Source: Flavobacterium daejeonense DSM 17708 (GTDB lineage: Bacteria > Bacteroidota > Bacteroidia > Flavobacteriales > Flavobacteriaceae). Taken from it: a stretch of DNA of 40,604 bases. The position numbers were made by a program, and so were the translations under genes. Position 1 is the stretch's first letter. Each line of letters begins with the position of its first letter. The stretch is taken from NCBI RefSeq assembly GCF_000425425.1, contig NZ_AUDK01000033.1, forward strand, positions 1-40,604. The letters run 5' to 3'. Of the stretch, positions 1-6,787 are shown piece by piece. Below the pieces are notes generated by a model. That model was not told the origin of the DNA and did no database searches. It worked only from the letters and a program-made list of their open reading frames with translations.

Positions 1-229
1 TTTTTTGAAAATAAAAAATACCGATTACACCTATTTTAAAGGCTTCAAAATCTAAATCTTGCAAATGATATAATTGAGTTTATAACCTAATTTTTTGCTA
101 ACTATTTTCAAAAAAAATCAATCTCTTATTTATTGTGGTTCTGCTCCTGCTCCATCTAAAAAACTTTGCATTTAATTACAAAATACTATTTAATTAATTT
201 GTATATATGATATAAATAAACTATCTTTA
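1..229 (+). repeat. Direct repeat B, copy 1, ending in a promoter
   Basis: Nearly identical to 3955-4183 (a few substitutions and one shifted T). It begins with TTTTTTGAAAATA, whose inverted complement lies near 104-117, so the first ~117 bp can fold back. Its right end is the promoter that faces the DUF3560 gene. The copy at 3955 follows the module repeat A; here the window starts exactly at the repeat, and the window end lies in repeat A, consistent with a circular molecule. Confidence 0.85.
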
Positions 230-306
230 CGTAAGTAAAAAAGAGAAATGATTCTCTTTTCTTAATCTAAAATACTATTTAATTAATTACTATAATCTAT
301 ATAATT
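181..306 (+). promoter_or_regulatory. Promoter plus structured leader, copy 1
   Basis: TTTG at 198-201, then exactly 20 nt, then TATCTTTA at 222-229, fits the Bacteroidota sigma-ABfr promoter pattern (-33/-7). The leader carries the hairpin AAGAGAA-atga-TTCTCTT (241-258) and a second copy of the motif AAATACTATTTAATTAAT (270), the first copy being at 181. The same arrangement recurs at 4398-4523 with a compensatory change in the hairpin. Confidence 0.65.
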
Positions 307-954
307 ATGAATACTTACGCAAAATATACGGCTAATGTTTTTGTTGCAAAATGTGAAGAGCAACACGAAAAAGGGGAAACAATAACTTTAACTACTAAAT
401 ACGGTAAAGAACACGAGTGTATTGTTTTTAATCTTGTGGCTAAAGGAAAATCAGGAGAATTTTATTACTCAATTGTTCGTGCTGATGGTTTTAATATGCA
501 GGAGTTCGCAAAGAAAAAAGCCGAACGTTACCAACAATGGGCGATTTCAGCAGAAAATAAATCTACTGAATACTGGAAAGCATCACAGGAGGGAAAAGAT
601 TTTCTTTCATTGGGTGAACCTATAAAAATAGGACATCACAGCGAAAAAAGACATAGAGCCTTAATTGACCGAAACCATAATAGAATGGGAAAATGTGTAG
701 AGGAAATGAAAAAAGCGGAAGAACACGAAAGTAAAGCGGAATATTGGGAAAAAAGAACGAACGATATTAATTTATCGATGCCTGAAAGCATAGAATTTTA
801 TGAGCATAAAGCGGAAGAAGCAAAAGAAAAACATGAGGGGATGAAATCTGGAAAAATTGAACGTCCACACGGTTACTCTCTTACTTATGCTAAAAAAGCT
901 TTAAATGAAGCTTTGAAAAATTTAGAAATTGCTAAAAAACTTTGGGGAGAGTAA
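307..954 (+). CDS. DUF3560 domain protein
   Basis: A 215-residue soluble, highly charged protein. The central part (about residues 68-150) has the features of the DUF3560 family as I know it: an AERYQQWA-type stretch, alternating Glu/Lys helices, and the signature GHHSEKRHR followed by a coiled-coil-like region. DUF3560 proteins are common on plasmids and integrative elements, and their biochemical role is not established. The C-terminal third is further helical sequence. The start at 307 directly follows the repeated leader that also precedes 4524 and 5142, suggesting shared control. The zinc-ribbon gene follows 18 bp downstream. Family call fairly sure; function unknown. Confidence 0.75.
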   Translation: MNTYAKYTANVFVAKCEEQHEKGETITLTTKYGKEHECIVFNLVAKGKSGEFYYSIVRADGFNMQEFAKKKAERYQQWAISAENKSTEYWKASQEGKDFLSLGEPIKIGHHSEKRHRALIDRNHNRMGKCVEEMKKAEEHESKAEYWEKRTNDINLSMPESIEFYEHKAEEAKEKHEGMKSGKIERPHGYSLTYAKKALNEALKNLEIAKKLWGE

Positions 955-972
955 TTTTTAAAATTAAAGACT

Positions 973-1170
973 ATGTGTAAAAATCTTATTTGTGAATGTG
1001 GAAGTACAGAATTTAAAATTTTAGAAATCATAACGTGGAAAGGTTTCTCTATCGATGGAGAAAAAGAATTAGGCGCAAAAAATTCAGGAAATGAAATTGA
1101 ATCAATTACGTGTGCTAAATGTGATAAAGAAGTTGAAAATATTAATGATATAAGTATTAATTTTGGATAA
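973..1170 (+). CDS. Small zinc-ribbon-like protein
   Basis: A 65-residue protein with CxC at residues 7-9 and CxxC at 47-50, an arrangement able to hold one zinc ion between two knuckles about 38 residues apart. No other recognisable domain and no membrane segment or signal peptide. It sits 18 bp after the DUF3560 gene and 1 bp before the next start, so the three genes probably form one transcript. Could be a nucleic-acid or protein-binding adaptor; that is inference. Confidence 0.55.
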   Translation: MCKNLICECGSTEFKILEIITWKGFSIDGEKELGAKNSGNEIESITCAKCDKEVENINDISINFG

Positions 1171-1171
1171 T

Positions 1172-1780
1172 ATGAAAGCTATAAAAGTTGTTTTTAAAGT
1201 AACAAAAATCGAAGATGTTAGAAAATCAAATTCTTTATTGGAAGTCAATAAAGAGTATTCAGGTTTTTTAAATACAAATAATAATTCGGTTTTTTGGGAA
1301 GATTCAGGAAGCGGACAAAGTTGGGTTTTTTGGGTAGGTGATACTTGTAAAATTTTGAAATATTTGGATGATGGATTGAATATAAATTTGAAAATTGAAG
1401 CTAAATCGAGCTATGTAATAGATAATACTTTAATCACTTTAGGAGATTTACCACGTAGTGAAGAATTAAAAATGTACTATAGTGTTTTTGAAGATTGCTT
1501 TTTGAAAAAATTTGTTCTTATCAAAGAATCAAAAAAAATGAAAAGAAGTTATTATTTCAAAAATTCATTACCTGAAAAAATTAATTTAATGAGAATTAAA
1601 TTTTTTAGAATGAGTGATAGTTTAATATATCTGAATAAAAAAATTGAAAAGTTAGAGAATTTCAACGAAAAAAAGGAAAACTCTAATGAAATAAATAAAC
1701 TTGAATTACAAGTAGAAAGAATAATCAATGTTATGGATAACGTGAAAAATAAAATCGATAAATTTTATTTTTCTTCATAA
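1172..1780 (+). CDS. Hypothetical protein with C-terminal coiled coil
   Basis: I do not recognise this 202-residue protein. The ATG at 1172 is preferred over an upstream TTG at 1163, since it lies just after the previous stop (TAATATG). The N-terminal half is beta-rich (residues ~5-70, with a WVFWVGD stretch), and the C-terminal ~70 residues are Lys/Glu/Asn/Leu-rich with heptad-like spacing, suggesting a coiled coil. No signal peptide or transmembrane segment. Last gene of the 307-1780 group. Confidence 0.55.
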   Translation: MKAIKVVFKVTKIEDVRKSNSLLEVNKEYSGFLNTNNNSVFWEDSGSGQSWVFWVGDTCKILKYLDDGLNINLKIEAKSSYVIDNTLITLGDLPRSEELKMYYSVFEDCFLKKFVLIKESKKMKRSYYFKNSLPEKINLMRIKFFRMSDSLIYLNKKIEKLENFNEKKENSNEINKLELQVERIINVMDNVKNKIDKFYFSS

Positions 1781-1821
1781 TTATTATGCTTTTATAAAGA
1801 AGAAAAAAATTAATACTTACA

Positions 1822-1852
1822 TTGTTTAATGATATTAATATTCGTATCTTTG
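1822..1852 (+). promoter_or_regulatory. Promoter for hicAB
   Basis: TTG at 1822-1824, 20 nt spacer, TATCTTTG at 1845-1852: an almost ideal Bacteroidota promoter, 23 bp before the hicA start. Confidence 0.7.
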
Positions 1853-1875
1853 CAATGTGATTAAATGATTGTTCT

Positions 1876-2064
1876 ATGAAATATTCGGAATTAGAGCGTA
1901 AGCTAAAAAAGGCTGGTTGTTATTGGGTAAAAGATGGTAAAAAACATCCTATTTGGTATAGTCCAATTACAGAAAAAGAATTTCAAACTAGCCACCATAA
2001 AAGTGAGGAAATTAAGTTTGGAACATTACAAAGTATTTTACGAGATTCAGGATTAAAGAAGTAA
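1876..2064 (+). CDS. hicA: HicA-type mRNA interferase toxin
   Basis: A 62-residue protein of the size and layout of HicA toxins, small double-stranded-RNA-binding-fold ribonucleases that cleave mRNA independently of ribosomes. The N-terminal helix (SELERKLKKAG) is followed by a beta hairpin with the conserved glycine-histidine region (GKKHPIW, His24 the likely catalytic residue), then a C-terminal helix typical of the family (GTLQSILRDSGL). The gene lies 35 bp upstream of a HicB-like gene and has its own strong promoter, the usual toxin-first order. Together they probably act as a plasmid addiction module. Confidence 0.85.
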   Translation: MKYSELERKLKKAGCYWVKDGKKHPIWYSPITEKEFQTSHHKSEEIKFGTLQSILRDSGLKK

Positions 2065-2099
2065 TCGGGGAATTTTAAAAGTTATTAAAATCAAGTTTT

Positions 2100-2501
2100 A
2101 TGAAAGCAAAAGTTATTATTGAAAGAGGAACAGATGGAAGTTACGGAGCTTATATAGGCTCTGATAATATACCTTTTGGGATTGTTGGAGACGGCAAAAC
2201 TGTTGAAGAAGCAAAAAAGGATTTTTTAAATTCATATAAGGAAATGGAAGAATATTATAAAGAAGAAAATAAAAGCTTTATAAAATGTGAGTTTGAATTT
2301 TCTTATGACATAGCATCTTTTTTAGAATATTATGGAAATATTATTTCTTTGGCAGGTTTAGAGAGGTTGACAGGTGTAAATCAAGGTCAATTAAGTCATT
2401 ATGTAACTGGAAGAAGAAAGCCTTCTAAAACAACAGTTCTTAAGATAGAAAAAAAATTACATGAATTTGGTAAGGAATTAAATCAAGTCGAGTTCATTTG
2501 A
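2100..2501 (+). CDS. hicB: HicB-type antitoxin with helix-turn-helix
   Basis: A 133-residue protein. Residues 1-60 match the HicB partial RNase-H-like fold (KVIIERGTDGSYGAYI, then the VGDGKTVEEAK segment), which neutralises HicA. Residues ~80-125 form a helix-turn-helix (LERLTGVNQGQLSHYVTGRR) that should bind the hicAB promoter for autoregulation. It follows hicA by 35 bp and is followed by a terminator, so hicAB is a stand-alone unit. The longer C-terminal DNA-binding type is common in Bacteroidota. Confidence 0.85.
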   Translation: MKAKVIIERGTDGSYGAYIGSDNIPFGIVGDGKTVEEAKKDFLNSYKEMEEYYKEENKSFIKCEFEFSYDIASFLEYYGNIISLAGLERLTGVNQGQLSHYVTGRRKPSKTTVLKIEKKLHEFGKELNQVEFI

Positions 2502-2524
2502 TTAATAGATTAAACTTTTGATTT

Positions 2525-2560
2525 TGAAAAGACTCTCTATTTAGGGGGTCTTTCTTTTTA
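2525..2560 (+). terminator. Rho-independent terminator after hicAB
   Basis: AAAGACTC and GGGTCTTT form a stem (one G-U pair) with an 8-9 nt loop, followed by TTCTTTTTA. Confidence 0.7.
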
Positions 2561-2591
2561 TGAGTGCTTAGAAATATTGATTGGCTTAATA

Positions 2592-2640
2592 AAATACTAT
2601 TTAATTAATTTGTATATATGATATAAATAAACTATCTTTA
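2592..2640 (+). promoter_or_regulatory. Promoter, repeated type
   Basis: Starts with the recurrent motif AAATACTATTTAATTAAT, then TTTG at 2609-2612, 20 nt, TATCTTTA at 2633-2640. It is virtually identical to the promoter at 181-229 and is followed by the same CGTAAGTAAAAA stretch. Drives the 2688-3214 pair. Confidence 0.65.
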
Positions 2641-2687
2641 CGTAAGTAAAAAGGAAAATTTAAAAATCAATTTTAAAATATATTATT

Positions 2688-2933
2688 ATGCTTAATTATC
2701 AAAAATTAATGAATCTTAATCCTTTTGTTTATGAAGAGTTTATTAATTCTTTAGGGCAAAAAATCACATTTGTGGAACATCCATTAAAAGGGGATGAAGA
2801 AAGAGTTATTTGTATATGTCACGAATTAAAATTAGCTTCATATTCAGATTTTTTTGAAACTGGAGATATGATAGCAGAACATAGAGAATATGAACCTCTT
2901 TTTATTGATGGAAAATTTCAACACGGTAAATAA
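2688..2933 (+). CDS. Hypothetical small protein
   Basis: An 81-residue soluble acidic protein I do not recognise. It has a CICHEL segment at about residues 57-62 and several His, Asp and Glu residues, but no motif I can assign. The start lies ~47 nt downstream of a promoter of the repeated type and is preceded by TATATTATT. It is followed 23 bp later by another small gene and then a terminator, so the two form a short operon. Confidence 0.5.
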   Translation: MLNYQKLMNLNPFVYEEFINSLGQKITFVEHPLKGDEERVICICHELKLASYSDFFETGDMIAEHREYEPLFIDGKFQHGK

Positions 2934-2956
2934 TAAAACCATATACAAGATACAAG

Positions 2957-3214
2957 ATGGAAAATTTAAAAGAAGTATTGAAAAGTGGTAAAGAAGTTGT
3001 TTTTGATAACGAAAGAACTTTCAATAGTGATGATGGTTTTAGAGTTGCTTTATGTAGTTTCAGAGACGAATCACGCAATAGTTGGGCGAATGGATTTAAA
3101 ATTGAATTTAACGGGGCGATTGTTGTTTCTTCAACTCGATTTAATGTTTTTAAGAAAAAACTTGAACAGTTAATAAAAGATTGGAATTTAGAATTAAAAC
3201 TTGATTCTGAATAA
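2957..3214 (+). CDS. Hypothetical small protein
   Basis: An 85-residue soluble protein I do not recognise. It shows a beta-rich central part (FRVALCSF...FKIEFNGAIVV) and a C-terminal amphipathic helix (KKKLEQLIKDWNLEL). No export signal or membrane segment. Second gene of the 2688-3214 operon, terminated immediately afterwards. Confidence 0.5.
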   Translation: MENLKEVLKSGKEVVFDNERTFNSDDGFRVALCSFRDESRNSWANGFKIEFNGAIVVSSTRFNVFKKKLEQLIKDWNLELKLDSE

Positions 3215-3216
3215 AA

Positions 3217-3247
3217 AGAAAGTCCTGCTTTGGTAGGATTTTTTTTT
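3217..3247 (+). terminator. Terminator
   Basis: TCCTGC and GTAGGA form a short imperfect stem (5 of 6 pairs) followed by nine T residues, directly after the stop at 3214. Confidence 0.6.
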
Positions 3248-3252
3248 GCGTG

Positions 3253-3308
3253 CGCTTCTAATTTTTAAACTCATTATCTAGGGATAACGAGTTTAAAAAT
3301 TAGAAGCG
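3253..3308 (+). repeat. 56-bp near-perfect palindrome
   Basis: Twenty bases starting CGCTTCTAATTTTTAAACTC pair with their exact complement at 3289-3308. The stem continues inward with TTATC/GATAA around a TAGG loop. With no T-run after it, it looks more like a cruciform than a terminator. It lies directly upstream of module repeat A copy 1, where the other copies have a different left arm. Confidence 0.85.
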
Positions 3309-3326
3309 ATTTCCCCACGCTTTGAA

Positions 3327-3628
3327 TACCAACTAAAAAATAGATCAGTTGAAAAAACTGTACTATTTTTTAGTCCGTATTCCATCCAAAAACCGCCTTA
3401 AAAAATTCCTTTTTCGATATTTTGAATAAGTTTTGAAAAAAAACACATTCAAAATCCCTGCCCTCCTTCTCCCATTTTTCAAGGCTTTACAAGGGTTTTT
3501 ATTGCTTGGTTAATCTTGGCCAAGTGTAGCCAATTAACCAGGAATAAAAACAAGGAAATTTTTCAGCTGCAGATCTGCCCGGAACAAAAAAAGTTCTGGG
3601 CAGAACTGCTGCCAAAAAATGGATATTT
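3327..3628 (+). repeat. Module-boundary repeat A, copy 1
   Basis: About 300 bp, nearly identical to 9322-9624, 31815-32107 and 40361-40604, all in the same orientation. It holds three hairpins: ACTAAAAAATAG ... CTATTTTTTAGT with an inner CAGTT-gaaa-AACTG; GTTTTTATT..TTGGTTAAT ... ATTAACCA..AATAAAAAC; and CTGCCCGGAAC ... GTTCTGGGCAG, whose inner part differs from the other copies. No reading frame of note. This copy lacks the CTAACAGTCCAATGCTCCAG arm found left of the other three. Confidence 0.9.
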
Positions 3629-3641
3629 ACATTTTCTTTCT

Positions 3642-3926
3642 ATTGCAATAATCCTCAAAAAATTTTAAATGACATCCTGAGTTCAAGTTTTAGCCATAAA
3701 ACCAAACAAAGGTTTTAAATTCGATTTTAAACACAATTACAGCTCTCGCCTTAAAAAGTATTCTAAGACTTGTTTTCGTTCCTTACAAGTCAAGAATACT
3801 AGATTTATACTCTATCTGATTGCTTATTTAAAATTCGAATTTCTATTAAACGGTTTAGTTTTAAAGGCGAAAAACTCAAACTCAGCGGAAGATGTAATTT
3901 TCTAAAAATTTTTAGTCTTATTGCAG
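3642..3926. repeat. Foldback insertion (~285 bp) in repeat A copy 1
   Basis: The left arm from 3643 (TTGCAATAATCC...) and the right arm ending at 3925 align as imperfect inverted repeats over almost their full ~135 bp. The centre is a strong hairpin, AGTATTCTaaGACTTGT ... ACAAGTCaAGAATACT (3757-3800). In copy 2 the flanks GGATATTT and AAAAAAAGGAGCTG are only ~12-15 bp apart, so this segment is an insertion relative to copy 2. It has no obvious coding capacity and resembles a MITE or foldback element, or a structured RNA. Confidence 0.7.
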
Positions 3927-3954
3927 AAAAAAAAGGAGCTGTTCGGATATCGGA

Positions 3955-4183
3955 TTTTTTGAAAATAAAAAATACCGATTACACCTATTTTAAAGGCTTC
4001 AAAATCTAAATCTTGCAAATGATATAATTGAGTTTATAACCTAATTTTTGCCTAACTATTTTCAAAAAAAATCAATTTCTTATTTATTGTGGTTCTGCTC
4101 CTGCTCCATCTAAAAAACTTTGCATTTAATTACAAAATATTATTTAAATAATTTGTATATATGATATAAATAAACTATCTTTA
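3955..4183 (+). repeat. Direct repeat B, copy 2
   Basis: Second copy of the 229-bp repeat at the window start. It ends in a promoter (TTTG 4152-4155, 20 nt, TATCTTTA 4176-4183) that faces the 55-residue membrane protein gene 10 bp further on. It also contains, on the minus strand at 4084-4125, a 13-codon frame identical to the one at 130-171. Confidence 0.85.
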
Positions 4184-4193
4184 AGGATAATTA

Positions 4194-4361
4194 ATGTCGT
4201 GGTTTATGAAGTCAGTATTCTTGTTTTTTTTAGTAAATATAATATCTGTAATAGGTATTTCTTCTGCAATGGGTACAAGAACCTTTACAGGTGTTTTTGT
4301 AGTTTTCTTTGTGTGGTTTTTATTTCTTAGACGTATGTTATTTAAAAGCAACAAAAATTGA
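4194..4361 (+). CDS. Tiny two-helix membrane protein (paralogue of 9714-9890)
   Basis: A 55-residue frame with two hydrophobic helices (residues ~7-25 and ~31-46) joined by SSAMGTRTFTG and ending in a basic tail (RRMLFKSNKN). A promoter ends 10 bp before the ATG. It is clearly related to the minus-strand gene at 9714-9890: both have F-L-F-F-x-V-N-I-I-S-V-I, then I-S-S-A-M-G-T-[RK]-T. Conservation across two distant, diverged copies is good evidence that the frame is real. Function unknown; both copies lie beside a copy of repeat A. Confidence 0.7.
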   Translation: MSWFMKSVFLFFLVNIISVIGISSAMGTRTFTGVFVVFFVWFLFLRRMLFKSNKN

Positions 4362-4397
4362 ATAGTACTTCAGTAAAATACTTTGTATTTATTTATA

Positions 4398-4523
4398 AAA
4401 TACTATTTAATTAATTTGTATATACGGTATAAATAAACTATCTTTACATAAGTAAAAAAGGGAAATGATTCCCTCTTCTAAATCTAAAATACTATTTAAT
4501 TAATTACTATAAATAATATAATT
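4398..4523 (+). promoter_or_regulatory. Promoter plus structured leader, copy 2
   Basis: TTTG 4415-4418, 20 nt, TATCTTTA 4439-4446. The leader hairpin is GGGAA-atga-TTCCC, against GAGAA-atga-TTCTC at 241-258; both sides of the stem changed and pairing is preserved. It ends with the motif copy at 4487 and ATAATATAATT before the ATG. Confidence 0.65.
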
Positions 4524-5117
4524 ATGGAAAACGTTGAAAAAATTGAAGTTGTTGAGCCTATAATAGTAATAGGTCTTAATTCAGGAAAAAATGAATTAAT
4601 TGAGTTTTATCCTGAGTTTATAATTAATGAAAATCAGCATCAAGGAACTACAAAAAAAAATTTAGTAGTTGAACTTAAAAAAAACTTTCCTAAAGTTAAA
4701 TTCTCAGTAAAAAAAGAGTTTAGCGATTGTTATAGTGTGACTTGGTTTGAAAGTGTAACAATTGAAGAAGTTGATAATGTTGTAAGAAAATTTATTGACC
4801 ATCAAAATGATGTATCAGGAGATTTCAGAGATTACACCCCAACCAATTTTAATAAGCTTTTTGGAGGGTTTAAATTTATTTCTACCTATAGAAATTTTGG
4901 AGATTCTAAAGAACTATTACTGGAAAAGTTAGGGGAATTAATGAATGATACAGATAGAAATTATCCAAATAATGTAAGCGATACTTTATATCGATTGCTT
5001 AGAAAAACATCATTTCCCATTGGTGCAAAAGTTATAGGAATAAAAAAAGATGATAACTTTAAAGGAGGAAATAGTGAAGATTCTTTTACTATTATTTTCG
5101 ACAAAAATACTATTTAA
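4524..5117 (+). CDS. LPD29-like domain protein
   Basis: A 197-residue soluble protein. Residues ~40-85 have the pattern I associate with large polyvalent-protein-associated domain 29: LVVELKKNFPKVKFSVKKEF, a gap, then SVTWFESVTIEEVDNVVRKF. A FGGFKFI segment follows at about residue 113, also typical of the family. LPD29 is found in polyvalent proteins of phages and conjugative elements, which are thought to enter the recipient with DNA; its activity is unknown. The gene has the repeated promoter-leader, and its stop overlaps the leader of the next gene. Confidence 0.65.
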   Translation: MENVEKIEVVEPIIVIGLNSGKNELIEFYPEFIINENQHQGTTKKNLVVELKKNFPKVKFSVKKEFSDCYSVTWFESVTIEEVDNVVRKFIDHQNDVSGDFRDYTPTNFNKLFGGFKFISTYRNFGDSKELLLEKLGELMNDTDRNYPNNVSDTLYRLLRKTSFPIGAKVIGIKKDDNFKGGNSEDSFTIIFDKNTI

Positions 5118-5141
5118 TTAATCACTATAAATAATATAATT
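5105..5141 (+). promoter_or_regulatory. Repeated leader motif before the DUF6876 gene
   Basis: AAATACTATTTAATTAAT begins at 5105, inside the end of the previous gene, and is followed by CACTATAAATAATATAATT and the ATG at 5142. It matches the segments before 307 and 4524 and has no promoter of its own, so it may be a translation-initiation or RNA-level element. Confidence 0.5.
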
Positions 5142-5540
5142 ATGAGCGCACAAGTACAAAATGCAAACGATTCTTTACAAGGGTATTGCGGAGGAGAACA
5201 ATTATTTGTTAATCCAGTTACAAAATTAAAATATACAGAGGGAGTGAAAGAGATTGCTAAAAATACAGAATCTTATTGGTTCTTAGATATTATAGCAAGT
5301 TATCAAAAAAAACTAATGGAAGAGGGATTTCAGGTTTGGAAGCTTGAAAGAGAATATTCTTTTACCACAGTTAATGACCAAAAATTTATTGATGAAAGAA
5401 AGGATAGTTTTAATGTAATTTGTGAAGATGGAAACAATAGAATTTTAATTAAACAACACATTGAATTTTCAGATTTTACTTTTGATGAATATACAGTTTG
5501 GTGTGTTGATGGGGTGGTATTATTGCCAGTTGAATATTAA
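5142..5540 (+). CDS. DUF6876-like protein
   Basis: A 132-residue protein with the pattern of the DUF6876 family: KYTEGVKEIAKNTESYWFLD near residues 29-48, followed by SYQKKLMEEGFQVWKLE, an internal CEDGNNRIL, and the ending VVLLPVEY. The family is widespread in Bacteroidota and other bacteria, often on plasmids and integrative elements, with no known function. No signal peptide. It is downstream of the LPD29 gene under the shared leader and is followed by a hairpin. Confidence 0.65.
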   Translation: MSAQVQNANDSLQGYCGGEQLFVNPVTKLKYTEGVKEIAKNTESYWFLDIIASYQKKLMEEGFQVWKLEREYSFTTVNDQKFIDERKDSFNVICEDGNNRILIKQHIEFSDFTFDEYTVWCVDGVVLLPVEY

Positions 5541-5547
5541 TATTAAC

Positions 5548-5578
5548 TAACCTATCTACGTTTTAAAATTAGATAGGT
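5548..5578 (+). terminator. Hairpin, probable terminator
   Basis: A perfect 10-bp stem AACCTATCTA / TAGATAGGTT with an 11-nt loop, followed by TAAATTTTG. The T-run is weak, so read-through into the next gene 15 bp later is likely. Confidence 0.55.
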
Positions 5579-5592
5579 TTAAATTTTGTCTT

Positions 5593-5958
5593 ATGGAATA
5601 TTTTATTTCTAAAAGCCTATTAAATGACTTGGCTAAAATAAACGCTTGTAGTGAAATGTGTTCAAATAAAATAACTGAACTATTTAGCTATAAAAACAAA
5701 AAATATATAGTTATAGGGAGCATTTCTAGCGGTGCTAAAGGAGTTTCTTTAGTTAATGCTTATGAGGTGGTTCTTTTAAAAAATTACAAAGGAAAGGCTG
5801 TTTCTTATGCTCAACACGGCTTTGATGTTTTAGATGGCAAAGCAGAAAGAGGATATACAGGTATTACCTTTAAATGTAAAAAAGTTGATTGGGTAATTAT
5901 TGGAGAATCAATAGATTTTTTGCCAATTCCAGAAAATACACAACTAGAGTTTTTTTAA
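5593..5958 (+). CDS. Hypothetical protein
   Basis: A 121-residue soluble protein I do not recognise. It appears beta-rich (KKYIVIGSIS, NAYEVVLLKN, KVDWVIIGESIDFLPIP) with two cysteines at residues ~19 and 23 (CSEMC) and a third at about 95. It has no signal peptide. It lies between an imperfect terminator and the parA promoter, so it may be partly expressed by read-through from 5142. Confidence 0.5.
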   Translation: MEYFISKSLLNDLAKINACSEMCSNKITELFSYKNKKYIVIGSISSGAKGVSLVNAYEVVLLKNYKGKAVSYAQHGFDVLDGKAERGYTGITFKCKKVDWVIIGESIDFLPIPENTQLEFF

Positions 5959-5961
5959 TAC

Positions 5962-6010
5962 AAATACTATTTAATTAATTTGTTTATATTGTCTAAATAA
6001 TATAATTTTG
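5962..6010 (+). promoter_or_regulatory. parA promoter
   Basis: The motif AAATACTATTTAATTAAT starts at 5962. TTTG at 5979-5982, 20 nt, TAATTTTG at 6003-6010 is a near-consensus promoter 23 bp before the parA ATG. The recurrent motif here suggests partition genes share regulation with the accessory genes. Confidence 0.7.
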
Positions 6011-6033
6011 TAAAACATAATCATATCAAAACT

Positions 6034-6786
6034 ATGAAAATAATATCTATTTTAAATCACAAGGGAGGAACTGGAAAAACTACTTCGACTGCTAATATCG
6101 GAGCAGGATTAGCAAGGCTAAACAAAAAAACGTTGTTAATTGACATTGACCCCCAAGCTAATTTAACAGAGGGTTTAGGTTTAATTAATACGGAAAAATC
6201 AATTTATGATTCTATTAAAGATGATAAATATAAAACACCTCTTCCTATTGTAGAAATTAGTGAGTTTTTACATTTAGTTCCCTCTTCTTTGGATTTATTA
6301 GGAGCTGAATTAGAATTAGTATCACGTAGTAAGAGAGAAAGTATTTTAGAAAAACTAATTCATGGAATTAATATCAATTATGATTATATTATTATTGATT
6401 GTCCTCCTGCGATGGGTTTATTAACTCTAAACGCACTTGTTCCGAGTACAACGGTATTAGTTCCTTTAGAAGCTGAATTTTACGCTTATAAAGGTATTGA
6501 TAGGCTTATTAATATAATTGAAAATGTTCAATTTAATTTTAATCCTGAATTAGCTATTGGAGGGGTATTTATTACAAAATGTAATTCTCAAAGAATATTA
6601 ACTGACAGCATTAAAACAAGTGTGAAAAAATATTTTGGAGAGAAATTATTTGATACTTCTATTAGAGTAAATGTTGCACTTGCAGAAGCTCCAGTATCAG
6701 GACAAAATATTTTTGATTATTCTCCAACTTCAAATGGAGCAATTGATTATGGAAATTTAGTTGATGAAATTTTAATGAAAATTTAA
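6034..6786 (+). CDS. parA: ParA-family partition ATPase
   Basis: A 250-residue P-loop ATPase of the ParA/Soj type that segregates low-copy plasmids by ATP-dependent binding to the nucleoid. It shows the deviant Walker A motif KGGTGKTT (residues 10-17), the switch/Walker A-prime region LLIDIDPQANLTEGLG and the Walker B IIDCPPAMGLLTLNAL. There is no N-terminal helix-turn-helix, so it is the short class. It has its own promoter and is followed 1 bp later by a probable DNA-binding partner and then the replication initiator, forming the maintenance operon parA-partner-rep. Confidence 0.95.
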   Translation: MKIISILNHKGGTGKTTSTANIGAGLARLNKKTLLIDIDPQANLTEGLGLINTEKSIYDSIKDDKYKTPLPIVEISEFLHLVPSSLDLLGAELELVSRSKRESILEKLIHGININYDYIIIDCPPAMGLLTLNALVPSTTVLVPLEAEFYAYKGIDRLINIIENVQFNFNPELAIGGVFITKCNSQRILTDSIKTSVKKYFGEKLFDTSIRVNVALAEAPVSGQNIFDYSPTSNGAIDYGNLVDEILMKI

Positions 6787-6787
6787 T

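Noticed and set aside
422..625. Second forward frame inside the DUF3560 gene
   Set aside because: Fully nested in a recognised gene with no own leader; shadow.
3288..3300. Partial I-SceI-like site TAGGGATAAC in the palindrome
   Set aside because: Only the first 10 bases match and they arise from the loop of an inverted repeat; coincidence.
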